Shown piece by piece: positions 46,377 to 57,417 of a stretch of 64,000 nt of DNA. Each line of letters begins with the position of its first letter. Positions within the stretch are counted from its first letter, which is position 1. The notes under the pieces were generated by a model. It saw only the letters and a list, made by a program, of their open reading frames with translations, was not told the DNA's origin and made no database searches. This stretch comes from Monocercomonoides exilis (lineage: Eukaryota; Preaxostyla; Oxymonadida; Polymastigidae), in the NCBI GenBank assembly GCA_001643675.2, contig LSRY02000038.1:599001-663000 (forward strand). The letters are read 5' to 3'. Both the position numbers and the translations under genes were made by a program.

Positions 46377-47142
46377 GGAAATGAAACAGGCGATGCTTTG
46401 CAACTCGAAATTATAATTATTATTATTGTTTTATCATTTAGCAAAATCGAAAATAAACCTGACCTGGAGAATATCTTTTCAACACTTTTTTCATGACTGT
46501 CAAAAGAATATTAAAAAAAAACCTAAATTCATCACAGACCTTTCGATTTTCAGCTTTTACATAAATTGCAGTCAGAAGAATCCGATTGCCAATGCTTTGA
46601 TGAGTATCACAATATTATTAATTTGAGTTTTTCAATTGATTCTCCTTTCGTTTTTTGTTTTTTTTAATTCCCTTCCATTTCCTCCCTTTCATTTCACAGA
46701 ATCCATGTTTTTTAATTGAACATGTGCTTTTCAGATGATGAAAAAAAACTCTTTCAATGTGTGTCCAAAGAAGGAAAAATGAAAGGAATCATCATTCATT
46801 CTGAGGAAGATAAGCCTCCAGTTGAAGCACATATCAATCAATATGACTAATTCGCAAAGGAATTTGAAGTTGCGTTTTCCATTGTTTGCCCAGAGGAAGA
46901 AGAAGAAAAGAAAAGTGGGGATTGAAATAACAATGAATGCAAGCATAATTGTTATCAATTGATTCACCCTCTTTTTTGGAATCCTTCACTATTGTTATAA
47001 TAATCATTATTATTTTGAAAATTATAAACTGAAATGAAATTGCACTTTGGAAAAGAAAATCAATTTTTCTTGTTCCATAAAAAAAAAAGAATAAAAAAAT
47101 TTCTAGAAATAAAATGAAATGAAAATACAAAAAATGTTTAAT
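46377..47142. other. Spacer between convergent family members
   Basis: AT-rich; open frames here are Phe/Ile-rich noise. Both genes end into this region. Confidence 0.4.
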
Positions 47143-48829
47143 TTAACAATGAACAATGTAATATTCAATACGTCGAACCAAAAAATCATCACCAAATATC
47201 CCTTTTAAAATACAATAACGCAATCTGATAATGCCATCCTCGTATCCTTCTTCTTCCAACCTGTCAAACACTTTTCTTTTCGTTTCTTTTCGTTTTGTTT
47301 CTTCGTTTTCTTTTTCCTTGTTCTCCTTCAATCTTTTACAAATATTTTCGAAAAATAGCAAATAATCCTCAACTGGTGATTTTAGCAAATCAAATCGGAT
47401 GGTTTCTCCCAAAGCCATATGAGCAGCTCCACTTTCCAACAAGTCATCAATCTCCACAGCAGCGTTACGAGATGCATGTTTCAACAATTCAGTGCATCTC
47501 CCCTCAACTTCTCTGTGATTATCCTTTGCTGCTTGAAGTATCTGAATAATGCATCCAATAAGAACAGCATATTCTTCAGTTCGTAATCGATACTCGTATA
47601 AGAAAACTCCCACAGTTTCGATACATTTCCTTAATTCCATCACTTCTTTCGTATCTTTTCCTCTTATTTCATTCTCTCCTTCTTTTCTCTTCCAATCAAC
47701 ACATCTTGTCAGCTCTTCCAGTTCTCTTCTTGCTTCTCTCACAAAATGCAACTCATTCATAAAAACTTCTTCCAAGCTTCTTTCATAAAAAATCCTGAAC
47801 ATCAAAAATTGCATCGCAGACTGATAGGCAAGTCGTGTCAAGTTGCGATGCTCCTGGTGATATTGGATGATTTCCTTTATTTCTTGAAAATACAGCTCTT
47901 GTTCAGCAATCTAACAAAATAAATAAAAAAGAAAAGAAAAGAAAAGAAAAAGAAAAAAAGAAAAGAAAAGAAAAAGAAAAGAAAAGAAAAGAAAAGAAAA
48001 GAAAAAAAAAGAAAAGAAAAGAAAAAGAAAAGAAAAGAAAAGAAAAGAAAAGAAAAGAAAAGAAAAGAAAAGAAAAGAAAAGAAAAGAAAAGAAAAGAAA
48101 AGAAAAGAAAAGAAAAGAAAAGAAAAGAAAAAGAAAAAGAAAAAAGAAAAGAATAGAATAGAAAAAGAAGAAGGCAATTCAATGATATTATAAATGTAAT
48201 ATAAACACTCAAACACGACGCACGCCCATGCTGCTCAAAGCTAGCAAAGCCATTTCCACTTCTTTTCGTGCTTCTTCGCTTTCTTCTTTGTTCAATGCAG
48301 CTTTCAAAAGGCAAGGCACACAAATAGAAAGCATTTCCGAAGTGAAGTTGAAACTTAGAATAAAATAGCACTCGCAGAGACCAACAAGAAGCTTTTCATT
48401 TTCCCCTTCTTTCTTCTTCTCTTCTTCAGCAATCATCTTTTCAATTCTGAAACGAAGCGAAGACATATTGAAATCAAATTGAAACAAATTTCCGATGATA
48501 TTATGATATCCGATGTGCTTCAGTAACAAAATAGCATTCCTCACAGGCATTTTCTTTTCTTCAATCATTTGATCTATTTTATCAAACATTTCTTTTGAGA
48601 AAATGGAATTAAATTCTTCTTTGTCCATTTCATCAATTATTCCATTCATTTCAAGGATTTTCTTCTTCTGCATCCATTCAGTGTGGTGTTTAAGCTCAGA
48701 AAGCAATTCTGAAAAAAGCTTGTGAAAATTAATATAAAAGCAATGAAATAATGTATGCAAGCCATTGAACTTCTTTGTAGCGATTGTTTCCAATAATTTT
48801 TCATAATAGAAATCAAAATATTGCTCCAT
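47143..48829 (-). CDS. Helical-repeat family protein, inverted copy, possible GC-AG intron
   Basis: Exon 1 is 48763-48829 (67 nt; MEQYFDFYYEKLLETIATKK), intron 1 is 48709-48762 (GCTTGCATAC to TTTTCAG), exon 2 is 48215-48708, intron 2 is 47911-48214 (GTTTGAGTG to TTGTTAG, with a long TTTTC array), and exon 3 is 47143-47910. Splicing at GC gives KKFNELLSELKHH, matching EKLFRELLAELERC and EKFLKLLDDLENC in the other copies. The intron is 54 nt without stops, so retention would insert 18 residues in frame. The C-terminus diverges after EEEGYED (GIIRLRYCILK ... YYIVHC, TAA) and lacks the ISDYF end. The sequence supports a gene, but the altered donor and unusual tail leave its function in doubt. Confidence 0.7.
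47690..48480 (-). repeat. Inverted gene-conversion tract, minus arm
   Basis: Partner of 45060-45850. The TTTTC array inside the intron (about 47930-48160) is longer than in the other copy, as expected for slippage after duplication. Confidence 0.8.
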
Positions 48830-49184
48830 TTTTCAATTAAAATAAAAAATATACAAAAAGAAAGTGCGAGATAAAAATAAAATAATAAATCAAATTAAAA
48901 GATAAAGTGTCACTTCTCATACGCAATCTGATTGTGTTTGCATTTTTTGTCAAAGAATAATGAAGAAAAAAAAGATAAAAATTCTTTTCCTTTACTATTA
49001 TGGAAATTTTGATCATATAATTATTAAAGACATATATTGTCCGTTTTTTTATCACCCAGTTTATTATTGTTTCCTATTAATATTTTCCTTTCATTGCTTC
49101 AAGTTTAAAAAGGTTTTTTTAACAAAGAGAATAATTTATGAACAAATAACAAATTATTGATAGGTTATATACTTATACATAGAT

Positions 49185-49953
49185 ACCGTTTATTATTCAA
49201 ATTTGGTAAACTTATTATTCGAAATTGGTAAACTTCTTATTCAAAATTAATAAAATTGAGTATTTTTTTTGAAAAGTTTTTTTGTGAAAAAATGGTTTTT
49301 GGCTGAATATCAGAAAATATTGAAAATATTATATTCACTCAATATTCGAAATATAGATGAGAATTTGAACCCAGATTTTTATTATTTGTGAATAAACAGA
49401 AAATTTCTGATTTTTCAGAAAAAAAAATCATCATCATGGAAATAGGATAATTTTTGAATTATTTCACCTCACATCGATAAATAATAAATAATTCAATCAT
49501 GAAATGTTATTTTCACTTCGAAATATTTATAAGAACAATCAAAAACAAATGAAGAATCCTGAAAGTGCATTCGTGGATTTATTCAGTTCTGAAAAATATT
49601 TGCATTCAGTTTGTATCATTGATGCAAATAACATTTCATGATTGAATTATTTATTATTTATCGATGTGAGGTGAAATAATTCAAAAATTATCCTATTTCC
49701 ATGATGATGATTTTTTTTTCTGAAAAATCAGAAATTTTCTGTTTATTCACAAATAATAAAAATCTGGGTTCAAATTCTCATCTATATTTCGAATATTGAG
49801 TGAATATAATATTTTCAATATTTTCTGATATTCAGCCAAAAACCATTTTTTCACAAAAAAACTTTTCAAAAAAAATACTCAATTTTATTAATTTTGAATA
49901 AGAAGTTTACCAATTTCGAATAATAAGTTAACCATATTTGAATAATAAATGGT
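49185..49953. mobile_element. Fold-back element, 0.77 kb, arms about 328 bp
   Basis: 49185-49512 and 49626-49953 are reverse complements with only a few differences near the tips (ACCGTTTATTATTCAAATTT against ACCATTTATTATTCAAATAT). The loop is about 113 bp. No coding capacity. It abuts the next element with only eight bases between. Confidence 0.8.
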
Positions 49954-49961
49954 GTATATAT

Positions 49962-52004
49962 GGTAGTTTTTTTATCCGGACATTTTTTTTTATCCGAACA
50001 TAAATTTTTATTATTAGTTTAATCACCCACTTTTTATGTTTAATTAGTTGTTTATTGCATGTAAGGAAAAGTCAACAGTTTGAAATTTGGATTAAATTAC
50101 TGCACCTAATCTCTGATGGGGGGGAGATGGGGGGGTTAGTTCCTCCATCTCTGATTTGTGCCTCACCTGAAGAGATTAGGTCATAGCAACGGGGCTTTCT
50201 TAGTTAGAATTTTATCGAAAATATTTTTTTGATTTTTTTTCTTTTCATTTCAAAATAATTTTTTTTAAAAAAAAATAAAAATAAGATCACAACCAATATT
50301 TTATTTTTATAAGAGTAGTGAAACAAAGAAAAAAAAATGGTATGACGAAATTGAGAGATTTGATGAAATCTTTCCAGTATCGTCAATTCAAAAATCGATT
50401 AGTACGTATAGCCACAATCATTGCTGACGGAAAATGCCGTGTTACCTACGCTGCTAATCTGAAGGAATTCTCTCGTTCATCGATAAACCGAGCCGTAATT
50501 GCTGTTGAAAAGGGTAGAACCTTGGGAAAAGTCTGTCGACGAGAGCTTTATACAAAAGACAACAAAGAAGCAATATCCGGAGTCATCAGAATCGAAAGTT
50601 TGACAGGAGTAAGTTATTCTGTAACTCAAACAAAACGATTGGTTTGTATTTTGTGCTTTTCCTTATCTATGATTATAATAAATTATAATTTCAGATGGAA
50701 TCAGTGCTAACTGATAGAAAAATTCGAAGTGGAGAAGAAGAAGATCAAGAAGTTAAAATTTCAAAATCAACACCATATTCGTTTGTCAAACGCAATCCAG
50801 ATCTCAAAACATCGATTCCTCATAAAGATTATATTCAACGTTTATCTGTGTCTAGCAAACAGTCTCTTCATCCTTTTTTCTCTCTTCTTCGATCACTTCA
50901 TGACTTTCACAAATACTCCACTTTACTCATCTTCAACACAGACGAATTCTCTTTTCGCCTCTTTGACAATACAAAACAACTTGTCGTTCATCCATTAGAT
51001 GTTTCAGTTGGATTTTCAAAAACTCCAATCAACAAACCAAACTCCACTCTTGTGGTTGCAGTTGCCGCTGATTGTTATTATTTTCTAAGCTTTGTTCTTT
51101 GTCCATCCAAAAAACAACCAACTGAAATGAAGGTCTTGCTCAGTCCACAGCTTCACGCCTGGGCAGACAATGATGGATGGATGACCGATGCATTGTTTGC
51201 TCGCTATGCAGAAAAGATACTACTGCCTGGAATTGTCCTAAAAAGAAAATTGCTGGAAATGAACGAAGAAAGATGCTTGCTTCTCTTGAATTCTCATCCT
51301 TCAAGAGCACAGCCAGATCTGTAACAAAAATTTGAAGATGCATCAATTGATGCAGTAACATATGTTTCACATTGCACTCATCTCACACAGCCACTTGATT
51401 GCGGAGTTTTTGCGGTGTTTAAAAGATGTTTCAATTCAAGCTATGTTGTTCCATCATCTTCTTCGATCGCACTCAGACGAAAAGCAGTTGCAAATGCCTT
51501 GCCACAGGCTTTGCAAACTGCATTGCTTCCTTCAACAATTCACTCTGCATTTGAAAAGAGCGGCGTGTTGTCTGGGCAGTTCAATTCTGTATTGGTGAAG
51601 TTGCCTGACACTCCTTCAGTTCAGCTGAAAAAAAAATCCCATCGTTTATATTTCCATGGAAAAAATAATTCCGACCAAGCATTTTTTGATGAATGGAAAG
51701 AATACAAAAAGATGAAAGAGGAGAAAAATATTGATGATTCTGTTGAAGAATAAATCGAAAAAGATTTGTTTTCTGAAGAGAAGCCGGAAAAAAGAAAAAT
51801 ATCCATATCCCAAATTTTTAAAGATGATGATTTAGAAGATGATAATGAACGAAGAAATACCAGCAAAATTATCAAAAGAGTATTAATGGATAATATTTAC
51901 AATTGATTGTTGCATTTTTTCAAAAATTTCAACATGCGATTTATAAAAAAATATTTATTTTTTTATCAAAAAATAAAAATTATGTCCGGATAAAAAAATC
52001 ACCC
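49962..52004. mobile_element. Pogo-type DNA transposon, 2.04 kb
   Basis: The left end GGTAGTTTTTTTATCCGGAC and the right end, read inwards, GGGTGATTTTTTTATCCGGA form terminal inverted repeats of about 23 bp. A second copy of the motif (TTATCCGAACAT) follows the left end. Both ends are set in runs of TA (TATATAT), consistent with the TA target of Tc1/mariner/pogo elements. The body contains one transposase gene (50342-51906) with an intron. Confidence 0.75.
50342..51906 (+). pseudogene. Pogo/Tigger-like transposase, inactivated
   Basis: Exon 1 is 50342-50641 (ATG, MTKLRDLMKSFQYRQFKNRL, DNA-binding region), the intron is 50642-50694 (GTTTGTATTT to TTTCAG, phase 0), and exon 2 is 50695-51906, ending in TGA. 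The DDE_1 catalytic landmarks are: first Asp in LLIFNTDEFSFRLF; second block CLLLLNSHPSRAQ, where relatives have Asp (L.D.H.SR) but this copy has Asn; third Asp in CTHLTQPLDCGVFAVFKRCF. In-frame TAA codons at 51322-51324 and 51751-51753 interrupt an otherwise continuous frame that reads on to a Lys/Glu-rich tail. The missing catalytic Asp shows that even a recoded reading would not give an active enzyme. An upstream GTG at 50318 is an alternative start. Confidence 0.75.
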
Positions 52005-52012
52005 TATATATA

Positions 52013-52268
52013 TGGGTGATTCTTTTTGATTTCATAATTTTTCTATCAAAAATATCGAACAGATTGTTTATCGCAAATACTTAAAAATCAATCAGATATT
52101 TTTGTGGAAATCATATTTGCACTTCTCTGTCTTTCTTTAACAACATGTGTCAAAACAACAATAATTAGAAAACAAGTGATGCTTTTTTGAAAATTGTTTT
52201 TCAAATAATTGTGAATTTGAAAATAAAACTTGCAACGAAAAAATATATGATTTCAAAAATAATCACCC
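52013..52268. mobile_element. Short non-autonomous element, GGGTGATT ends
   Basis: The left end GGGTGATTCTTTTTGATTTC and the right end, inverted, GGGTGATTATTTTTGAAATC flank about 256 bp without coding capacity, set between TATATAT and ATATAC. The GGGTGATT start is shared with the neighbouring pogo element's right end, suggesting it is mobilised by the same or a related transposase. A partial copy lies at 5385-5423. Confidence 0.65.
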
Positions 52269-52270
52269 AT

Positions 52271-52735
52271 ATACAGTCAAAACCGGATATAATCACATCG
52301 GTTTTTGCACGACTCTTTGTGACTATATCCGATTGTGATAATAAGCGATGTGACTTAACACAGAAAAAAATGAAATTATATTTTAAAAATAATAAATTTT
52401 GGGTCGATTTTTTTAATTTTTGGAAATTCTGCACAAACACACTTTTTTCACTTGTTTTAACAATTTTGAACATAAATACTCATAATTCAGACTTATTTGA
52501 GTATATTTTTGCAAAAACAAAAAATTCATATTTTTGATCAAAAAACCGATTGTTCATTGAAAAAATCACCCATAATAATAAAAAATGTGATTATATATTT
52601 TCATCCCTGTGATTATATTCGATGGAAAATGAATGAAGAATGAACTAAAAATGTCGGTGCATGGAAAAATGTGACTATGAACGAATGTGATTGTATTCGA
52701 TGTGATTATATCTGGTTTAGACTGTAATTAACGTT
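52271..52735. mobile_element. Short pogo-type element, CAGTC ends
   Basis: TA then CAGTCAAAACCGGATATAAT on the left; inverted on the right, CAGTCTAAACCAGATATAAT then TA. CAGT..AAACC..GATATAA is the classic pogo/Tigger terminus, and a TA duplication flanks it. Subterminal repeats of GTGATTATATTCGATG type occur inside. About 465 bp, no transposase. Confidence 0.75.
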
Positions 52736-52739
52736 AAAT

Positions 52740-53640
52740 TTTTTTTATCAATGTTTTGTCATGCTTCCACGAGTTTTTGAAATTAAATGTTTTTCTTTCA
52801 AGCATTGTTTTTGATATTTTTTTTATTGTTTTTGGTAATTTTTCAAAGTTAGGATTCAAGATTTTGTCGACTATTTTGACTCTTCACCTTATTAAAACAA
52901 AACTGAAGTTTTCAAGGAAAATTTGGGACAAAATCGAACTTCTTTATTTTTTTTTTTTTTTTTTGAAAAATTATGCACTTTTCATTGACTTTTTTTGATC
53001 AAAAAACACAATAGTAATATGTCCATTTTTTGACATTCGTGAAATGTTGGAAAAATTAATGTTTTTATTTCAACGATGCCTGTATTCGGATCTGAAAATC
53101 AAATTTTTTTTGAATATTGAGAAAGCGAAACAAAGTTATGAGTAAAGCAATTTTCACATGCTTTGTGCAAAAAAAGCTTGAAAGTCTGGATTTTCCCCCA
53201 TTTGTTAAAAAAAATAATTAAAAAAAGAAAAATAATTGTTTGAATTATTCAAAAAATGTGCCTAATTTTTTGGGTATTGGCTGGTTTGATGGTAAATGTC
53301 CTTTCAAATTTAACAAAAAAGAAAATAAAAAATAAATAGAATAAAACTTGTGAAAAAGGTTTTTTTGAAGTACTGAAAGCCAATCTGTGCTTTTCAGCAG
53401 TTGGCAAGCAAAAACAAAAAAAGTGTTTATTAAGCAAAAAGTCTTATTTAAAAGTTAACCCTAATTATTTATATTCCTGTTGTTTCTTATTGCTGATTCG
53501 TTATAATTCGAGATTCAGTTCAACTGGTTATATATTTCAGAAATTAAATATTGTTATAATTTGTCTGAATAAAACAAGATCTATATTTTTCAAAGAATAG
53601 AGTTTTGCATAAATGGTCGGATTTGGTACAAACTGAAAAT
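52740..53640. other. AT-rich non-coding DNA
   Basis: No gene or defined repeat seen. Confidence 0.4.
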
Positions 53641-53645
53641 ATCTT

Positions 53646-53948
53646 CTATTTCTGTGCATAAAAAAAAAATTTTTTTTTATCGATTCTTAGAACATGAAAG
53701 TAAACAAACATGATAAAAAAATCTGAAAGCAATCCCTTGAAAATACGTTTGATTTCTTCGTTTCCTGAAAACCAACATGATTGAAATAGCACCGATCTGA
53801 CCATTTTTGATTTCTGAATGAAACTCTCACAGCCTGGTTCCAAAACAAGGAGTATTTTTCCTTTTTCATCGAAAGCTTGGAAATGAGTGTTTTTCTTTGC
53901 CATGCACAACAGAATCCCCCATCCAAACCCATTTGCTGCAAAACACAA
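53646..53948 (-). CDS. Small hypothetical ORF
   Basis: 100 codons. The first 75 are protein-like (CFAANGFGWGILLCMAKKNT, DEKGKILLVLEPGCESFIQK); the end is AT-rich. No family or partner exon seen; it may be a relic exon. Confidence 0.25.
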   Translation of the reverse strand: MCFAANGFGWGILLCMAKKNTHFQAFDEKGKILLVLEPGCESFIQKSKMVRSVLFQSCWFSGNEEIKRIFKGLLSDFFIMFVYFHVLRIDKKKFFFYAQK

Positions 53949-54499
53949 TTATTTCTCATTCTCACCTTTTGTTTTCGGCTATTTCTTGAGTGTTCCGAAA
54001 TGCCAAAAATTCAGTTCACAAACAAGAACAACACTGAAAAAAATAAAAAGATGTTGCAATAGAAATGCATGAAATGTCATTTCTGCTTAAAAAACAACAA
54101 CAACAACAACAAAAATATATATGTATCGCTTAAATTGTGCTGATTGGCAAATCATGAAACATTCAAATAAAAATGAATCCTTTTGAAAAATTCAAAAAAA
54201 ATTCAAACATAAAAATGCCAAAATCAGATGAAAAATGGAAATCGAAAACAAATATCGAAAACAAATATCGAAAACAAAACATTCACAAAAAATTATAACA
54301 TAAAAAATAAAAAACGAGGTGTGTATCAAGTTCATAATCTTCCAATGAACTCTTTGTAGATGATCAAAACGATGAAAAAAAAAATCTTTTCAAAAAGTTT
54401 TTCACAACGTTGCGAATGCGACTCAGCATCTGGTTGCTCATTTCTTGTTCATTTGTATCTTTGCTATGCCTCTGCAACTTTAGCTTGCTTTCTCCAATT

Positions 54500-55804
54500 T
54501 TAACGGCAGACGCAGCAGCAAATCACAATAACTAATATCACAAATCCTATTGGAACATTAATGGAGATCATAAGCGATAAGTCTGATGAATCGTCGTCTT
54601 TAGAAGAAGAAGTCTTCGGATGACCATCTGTGTTCCCCTTGACATGCTCATACACATCCACAAGCTCTGCTTCTCCTTCTGCTTCTCCATCTGCTGCCCC
54701 AACAACCCACCCACTTGCTGATTCATCAAAATCGCTCGCAAACTCAAATGCATCTTCCTGTTTGCTGAACTCTTCAAAATCTGGCGCAACAATGAATATC
54801 GATCTCGCTGTTGAATTCGCTGTGTTTGTGCTGTCTATCTCCAGGTTGCTGGCTGACGGAAGCTGAAGATTCGATGTTGCCTTTGCCACGCTGATCAGCA
54901 TTGCCCCAGCCTTTCCTCCAGCTGCTCTGCACAACTTGAACGTGCATTTGCTCGTCCTTCCAATCGTCACGGTCGACTCCTCCGAAATCAAAGATATCTC
55001 AAAGCCTGCTGCTGCACCATTCTCTGCATTCACCTCTTGGACATCCAGTCCTTCAATAACAATTGCTGAGGGCTTGTCGCTTTTGTCGAAAATGCCTATC
55101 GCTGCTCCATTTTGAACTGCCACTTGGCTGATCTCCACCCCATTCAGCGACACTGCGCTCACGCCTTCAAAATAAAACGGAGACAGCGAAAACGAAGCTG
55201 TGCTGCTGGCATCTGTGCATGAAACAGTGTTCAACGCAACTGACCCGGCAAATGCCCTCACAAGGCTTTTTTCCAAAGACCCTTCTTCCTCAGCCAGCGC
55301 AACCATTTCTCCTCGCGCCTGTGCCCCGACCCTCACAAATCGGCAGTTGCTGATCGTGAGCGACGTCGACATTTCATTCGCTTTTATCAACGCTTCCCAC
55401 TTCGTGCTTGATGCTGGAAACTCGAATCCCAAATACCTGAACTGCACCACCTTCTCGCACGTGAACAGAGCCGACCGCGCACGCACATCGCAGTCGATCG
55501 CTGCTTCCTCGCTTCCGTCTCTCGCTTTGTTCACTCCTTCAAACGTTATTCCCCCGTTGTTCCTGATCCGCAGCTCTTCTGCCACATACGCCCTTTCATC
55601 GCGGACAACCCTTATGCAGCTGGCCTCTTCCCCTCCCAGCTTTTCATATGCTCCTTTCAGCGTGCTCACCTCTCCCCGATAAAACGCTCCTTTATCACTC
55701 GCCTCTCCGTCATGCTCCAAATACACCGTCGCCACGGGCAACGCTCCTTCCTCCTGCGCGCAAATGGACATCACAGCCACAAACAGAACACATTTTTGGA
55801 ACAT
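54500..55804 (-). CDS. Beta-helix type I membrane protein, 434 residues
   Basis: The signal peptide is MFQKCVLFVAVMSICAQEEG. A short ectodomain of repeated strand units follows (residues about 60-350; for example LTISNCRFVRVGAQARGEM and SLNGVEISQVAVQNGAAIGI), then an acidic stalk (EEFSKQEDAFEFASDFDESA), a Ser/Asp-rich linker (KTSSSKDDDSSD) and a C-terminal membrane helix (residues about 409-433, VPIGFVILVIVICCCVCR). The frame ends in TAA after only one or two cytosolic residues. In the same frame a basic stretch (NWRKQAKVAEA) follows the stop, as expected for the cytosolic tail of such proteins, and ends at TAG and then TGA. GC content is well above the surroundings. It is likely exported to the cell surface; ligand and role unknown. 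Confidence 0.75.
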   Translation of the reverse strand: MFQKCVLFVAVMSICAQEEGALPVATVYLEHDGEASDKGAFYRGEVSTLKGAYEKLGGEEASCIRVVRDERAYVAEELRIRNNGGITFEGVNKARDGSEEAAIDCDVRARSALFTCEKVVQFRYLGFEFPASSTKWEALIKANEMSTSLTISNCRFVRVGAQARGEMVALAEEEGSLEKSLVRAFAGSVALNTVSCTDASSTASFSLSPFYFEGVSAVSLNGVEISQVAVQNGAAIGIFDKSDKPSAIVIEGLDVQEVNAENGAAAGFEISLISEESTVTIGRTSKCTFKLCRAAGGKAGAMLISVAKATSNLQLPSASNLEIDSTNTANSTARSIFIVAPDFEEFSKQEDAFEFASDFDESASGWVVGAADGEAEGEAELVDVYEHVKGNTDGHPKTSSSKDDDSSDLSLMISINVPIGFVILVIVICCCVCR

Positions 55805-56181
55805 ATTTGCAGAGCTAACAAATAAATCAACAAATTGGATCGAATGCTGCTTAATATGTATATGGAACTGATCAAAAAGTTCTTTTTCTGTTTTCTGTTT
55901 GTCTTTTCAATAACTATCAACTGCATGTTTTTATTCAGTCATGTAGTTACGAATATCTTTCAGTTTTTTCGACACAAATGGGCGTGTTTCAAAAAAATAT
56001 ACATCAGATCAATTCATTTTTATTCAAAAGAGTGTTTTGGTGCTTTGAAGTTTGTATTTATTGTGATAATGTGTTTGCATTTGAAATATCTATTTTATAG
56101 GCAAACATTCCAGAAGGATGGTTAATTGAATGATTTTTCAGAAATGAGCAATAGTTTATTTCAATGAAGAGCGTTTTAATA

Positions 56182-56570
56182 AATGGAAATTGCTTGTTCA
56201 CTTATTGCATGCGGAAAATACATGTTGCTCATTGGTGAGCATGTTGCGGTTGGTGCGTGTGCAGTGCATTGCTGAGCTTGCCAATTGCATTTGTTGATGA
56301 GGTAAAATTGAAATGGCGGAGCAGCAATTGTTGCGTTCTTGGAGAAAGTAGTTGCAAAGGACAAGGAATGGATGTGAGAGGAATTGGAGCAAATTCCCTC
56401 ACTTGGATGTATTTTTTTTTCGGAAACAACAATTGAAGCTGTATTTAGCATCGTCAATGCATTTTTTTTTCTTTATTGGTTGGGACAGAATTGCATTTTC
56501 TTTGCTTTTGAGTTACTGCAGCGTCTGATGGAGAAATGGCACTTTTCCTGGTCGATAGCGCGGTGGTGTT
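56182..56570 (+). pseudogene. Coding relic, helical protein
   Basis: The plus frame MEIACSLIACGKYMLLIGEH, VAVGACAVHC, TGA ..., GGAAIVAFLEKVVAKDKEWM, TGA, EELEQIPSLGCIFFSETTIE is protein-like between stops (TGA, TAA, TGA, TGA). Probably an eroded helical-repeat gene; family unknown. Confidence 0.4.
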
Positions 56571-57101
56571 AAGTGTTGAAGAAGTGCAGCGATGCTGGCA
56601 TCAAAGCTTTGTGTTGCTTTCAGCAATCTCTGAATGTTTCGAAATGCATCAAACGGTAAAGTTTATTATATATATATTGTTGTGAAAATGGTTTTCATAA
56701 ATTAAGTTTTCAGTGAATAGATTATTTCCGAACGTTTTTGTGATCAAATTTTGCTTTTTATTTGAAAAGCTTATTTCTTTTAACTATTTTTGTTTCATGC
56801 AAATGAATTTTCGGCTCCTTTGAAAACAACAAAAATCAATTGCATTTCAATTTTGTTGGAAAGTTATTGGAAATTTCAAAAACAATTATTCTATGAATAA
56901 TCTTGAAAGAAAATGCCTGATTTCAAGAAGGATCACCAACATTAAAAATACAACAAAAATATGTTACATTTACGTTTATGAGTATTAGAAAAATGTTTCA
57001 AATAGATTTCTTGATTATCGTTGAATAATGAAAAAGAAAATTAAAAATTGGCTTAAAATTTGAAAATCTTGGATACGATTACAAAAAAAATTTTTTTATA
57101 C

Positions 57102-57397
57102 AGATATCGCACAAAATACCGGACAAGATCGATATCTCAATAAGAAGATAATTTGATAACCTCATCAAACTCATTTGAAAATTTTCAGAAAAATATATCG
57201 AAATCTCGGAGAAATAGGATTTTGAGTTTCTCCGAGATTTCGATATATATTTTTTCTGAGCACAAAAAAAGCTGAAGTGAAGTCTTGTTTTTCAAATGAG
57301 TTTGTGTTGATGAGGTATATTTTGAGGAAAATTATCAGAATTTTTCTTCTTGTGGTTATTGAGATATCGATCTTGTCCGGTATTTTGTGCGATATCT
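57102..57397. mobile_element. Short element with 42-bp terminal inverted repeats
   Basis: AGATATCGCACAAAATACCG continuing through GACAAGATCGATATCTCAAT is mirrored exactly at 57356-57397. A second internal hairpin (TATCGAAATCTCGGAGAAA) lies at about 57188-57250. No coding capacity, 296 bp. A relic end is present at 1778-1815. Confidence 0.75.
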
Positions 57398-57417
57398 CTT
57401 TATTTATAAGATGAGAT

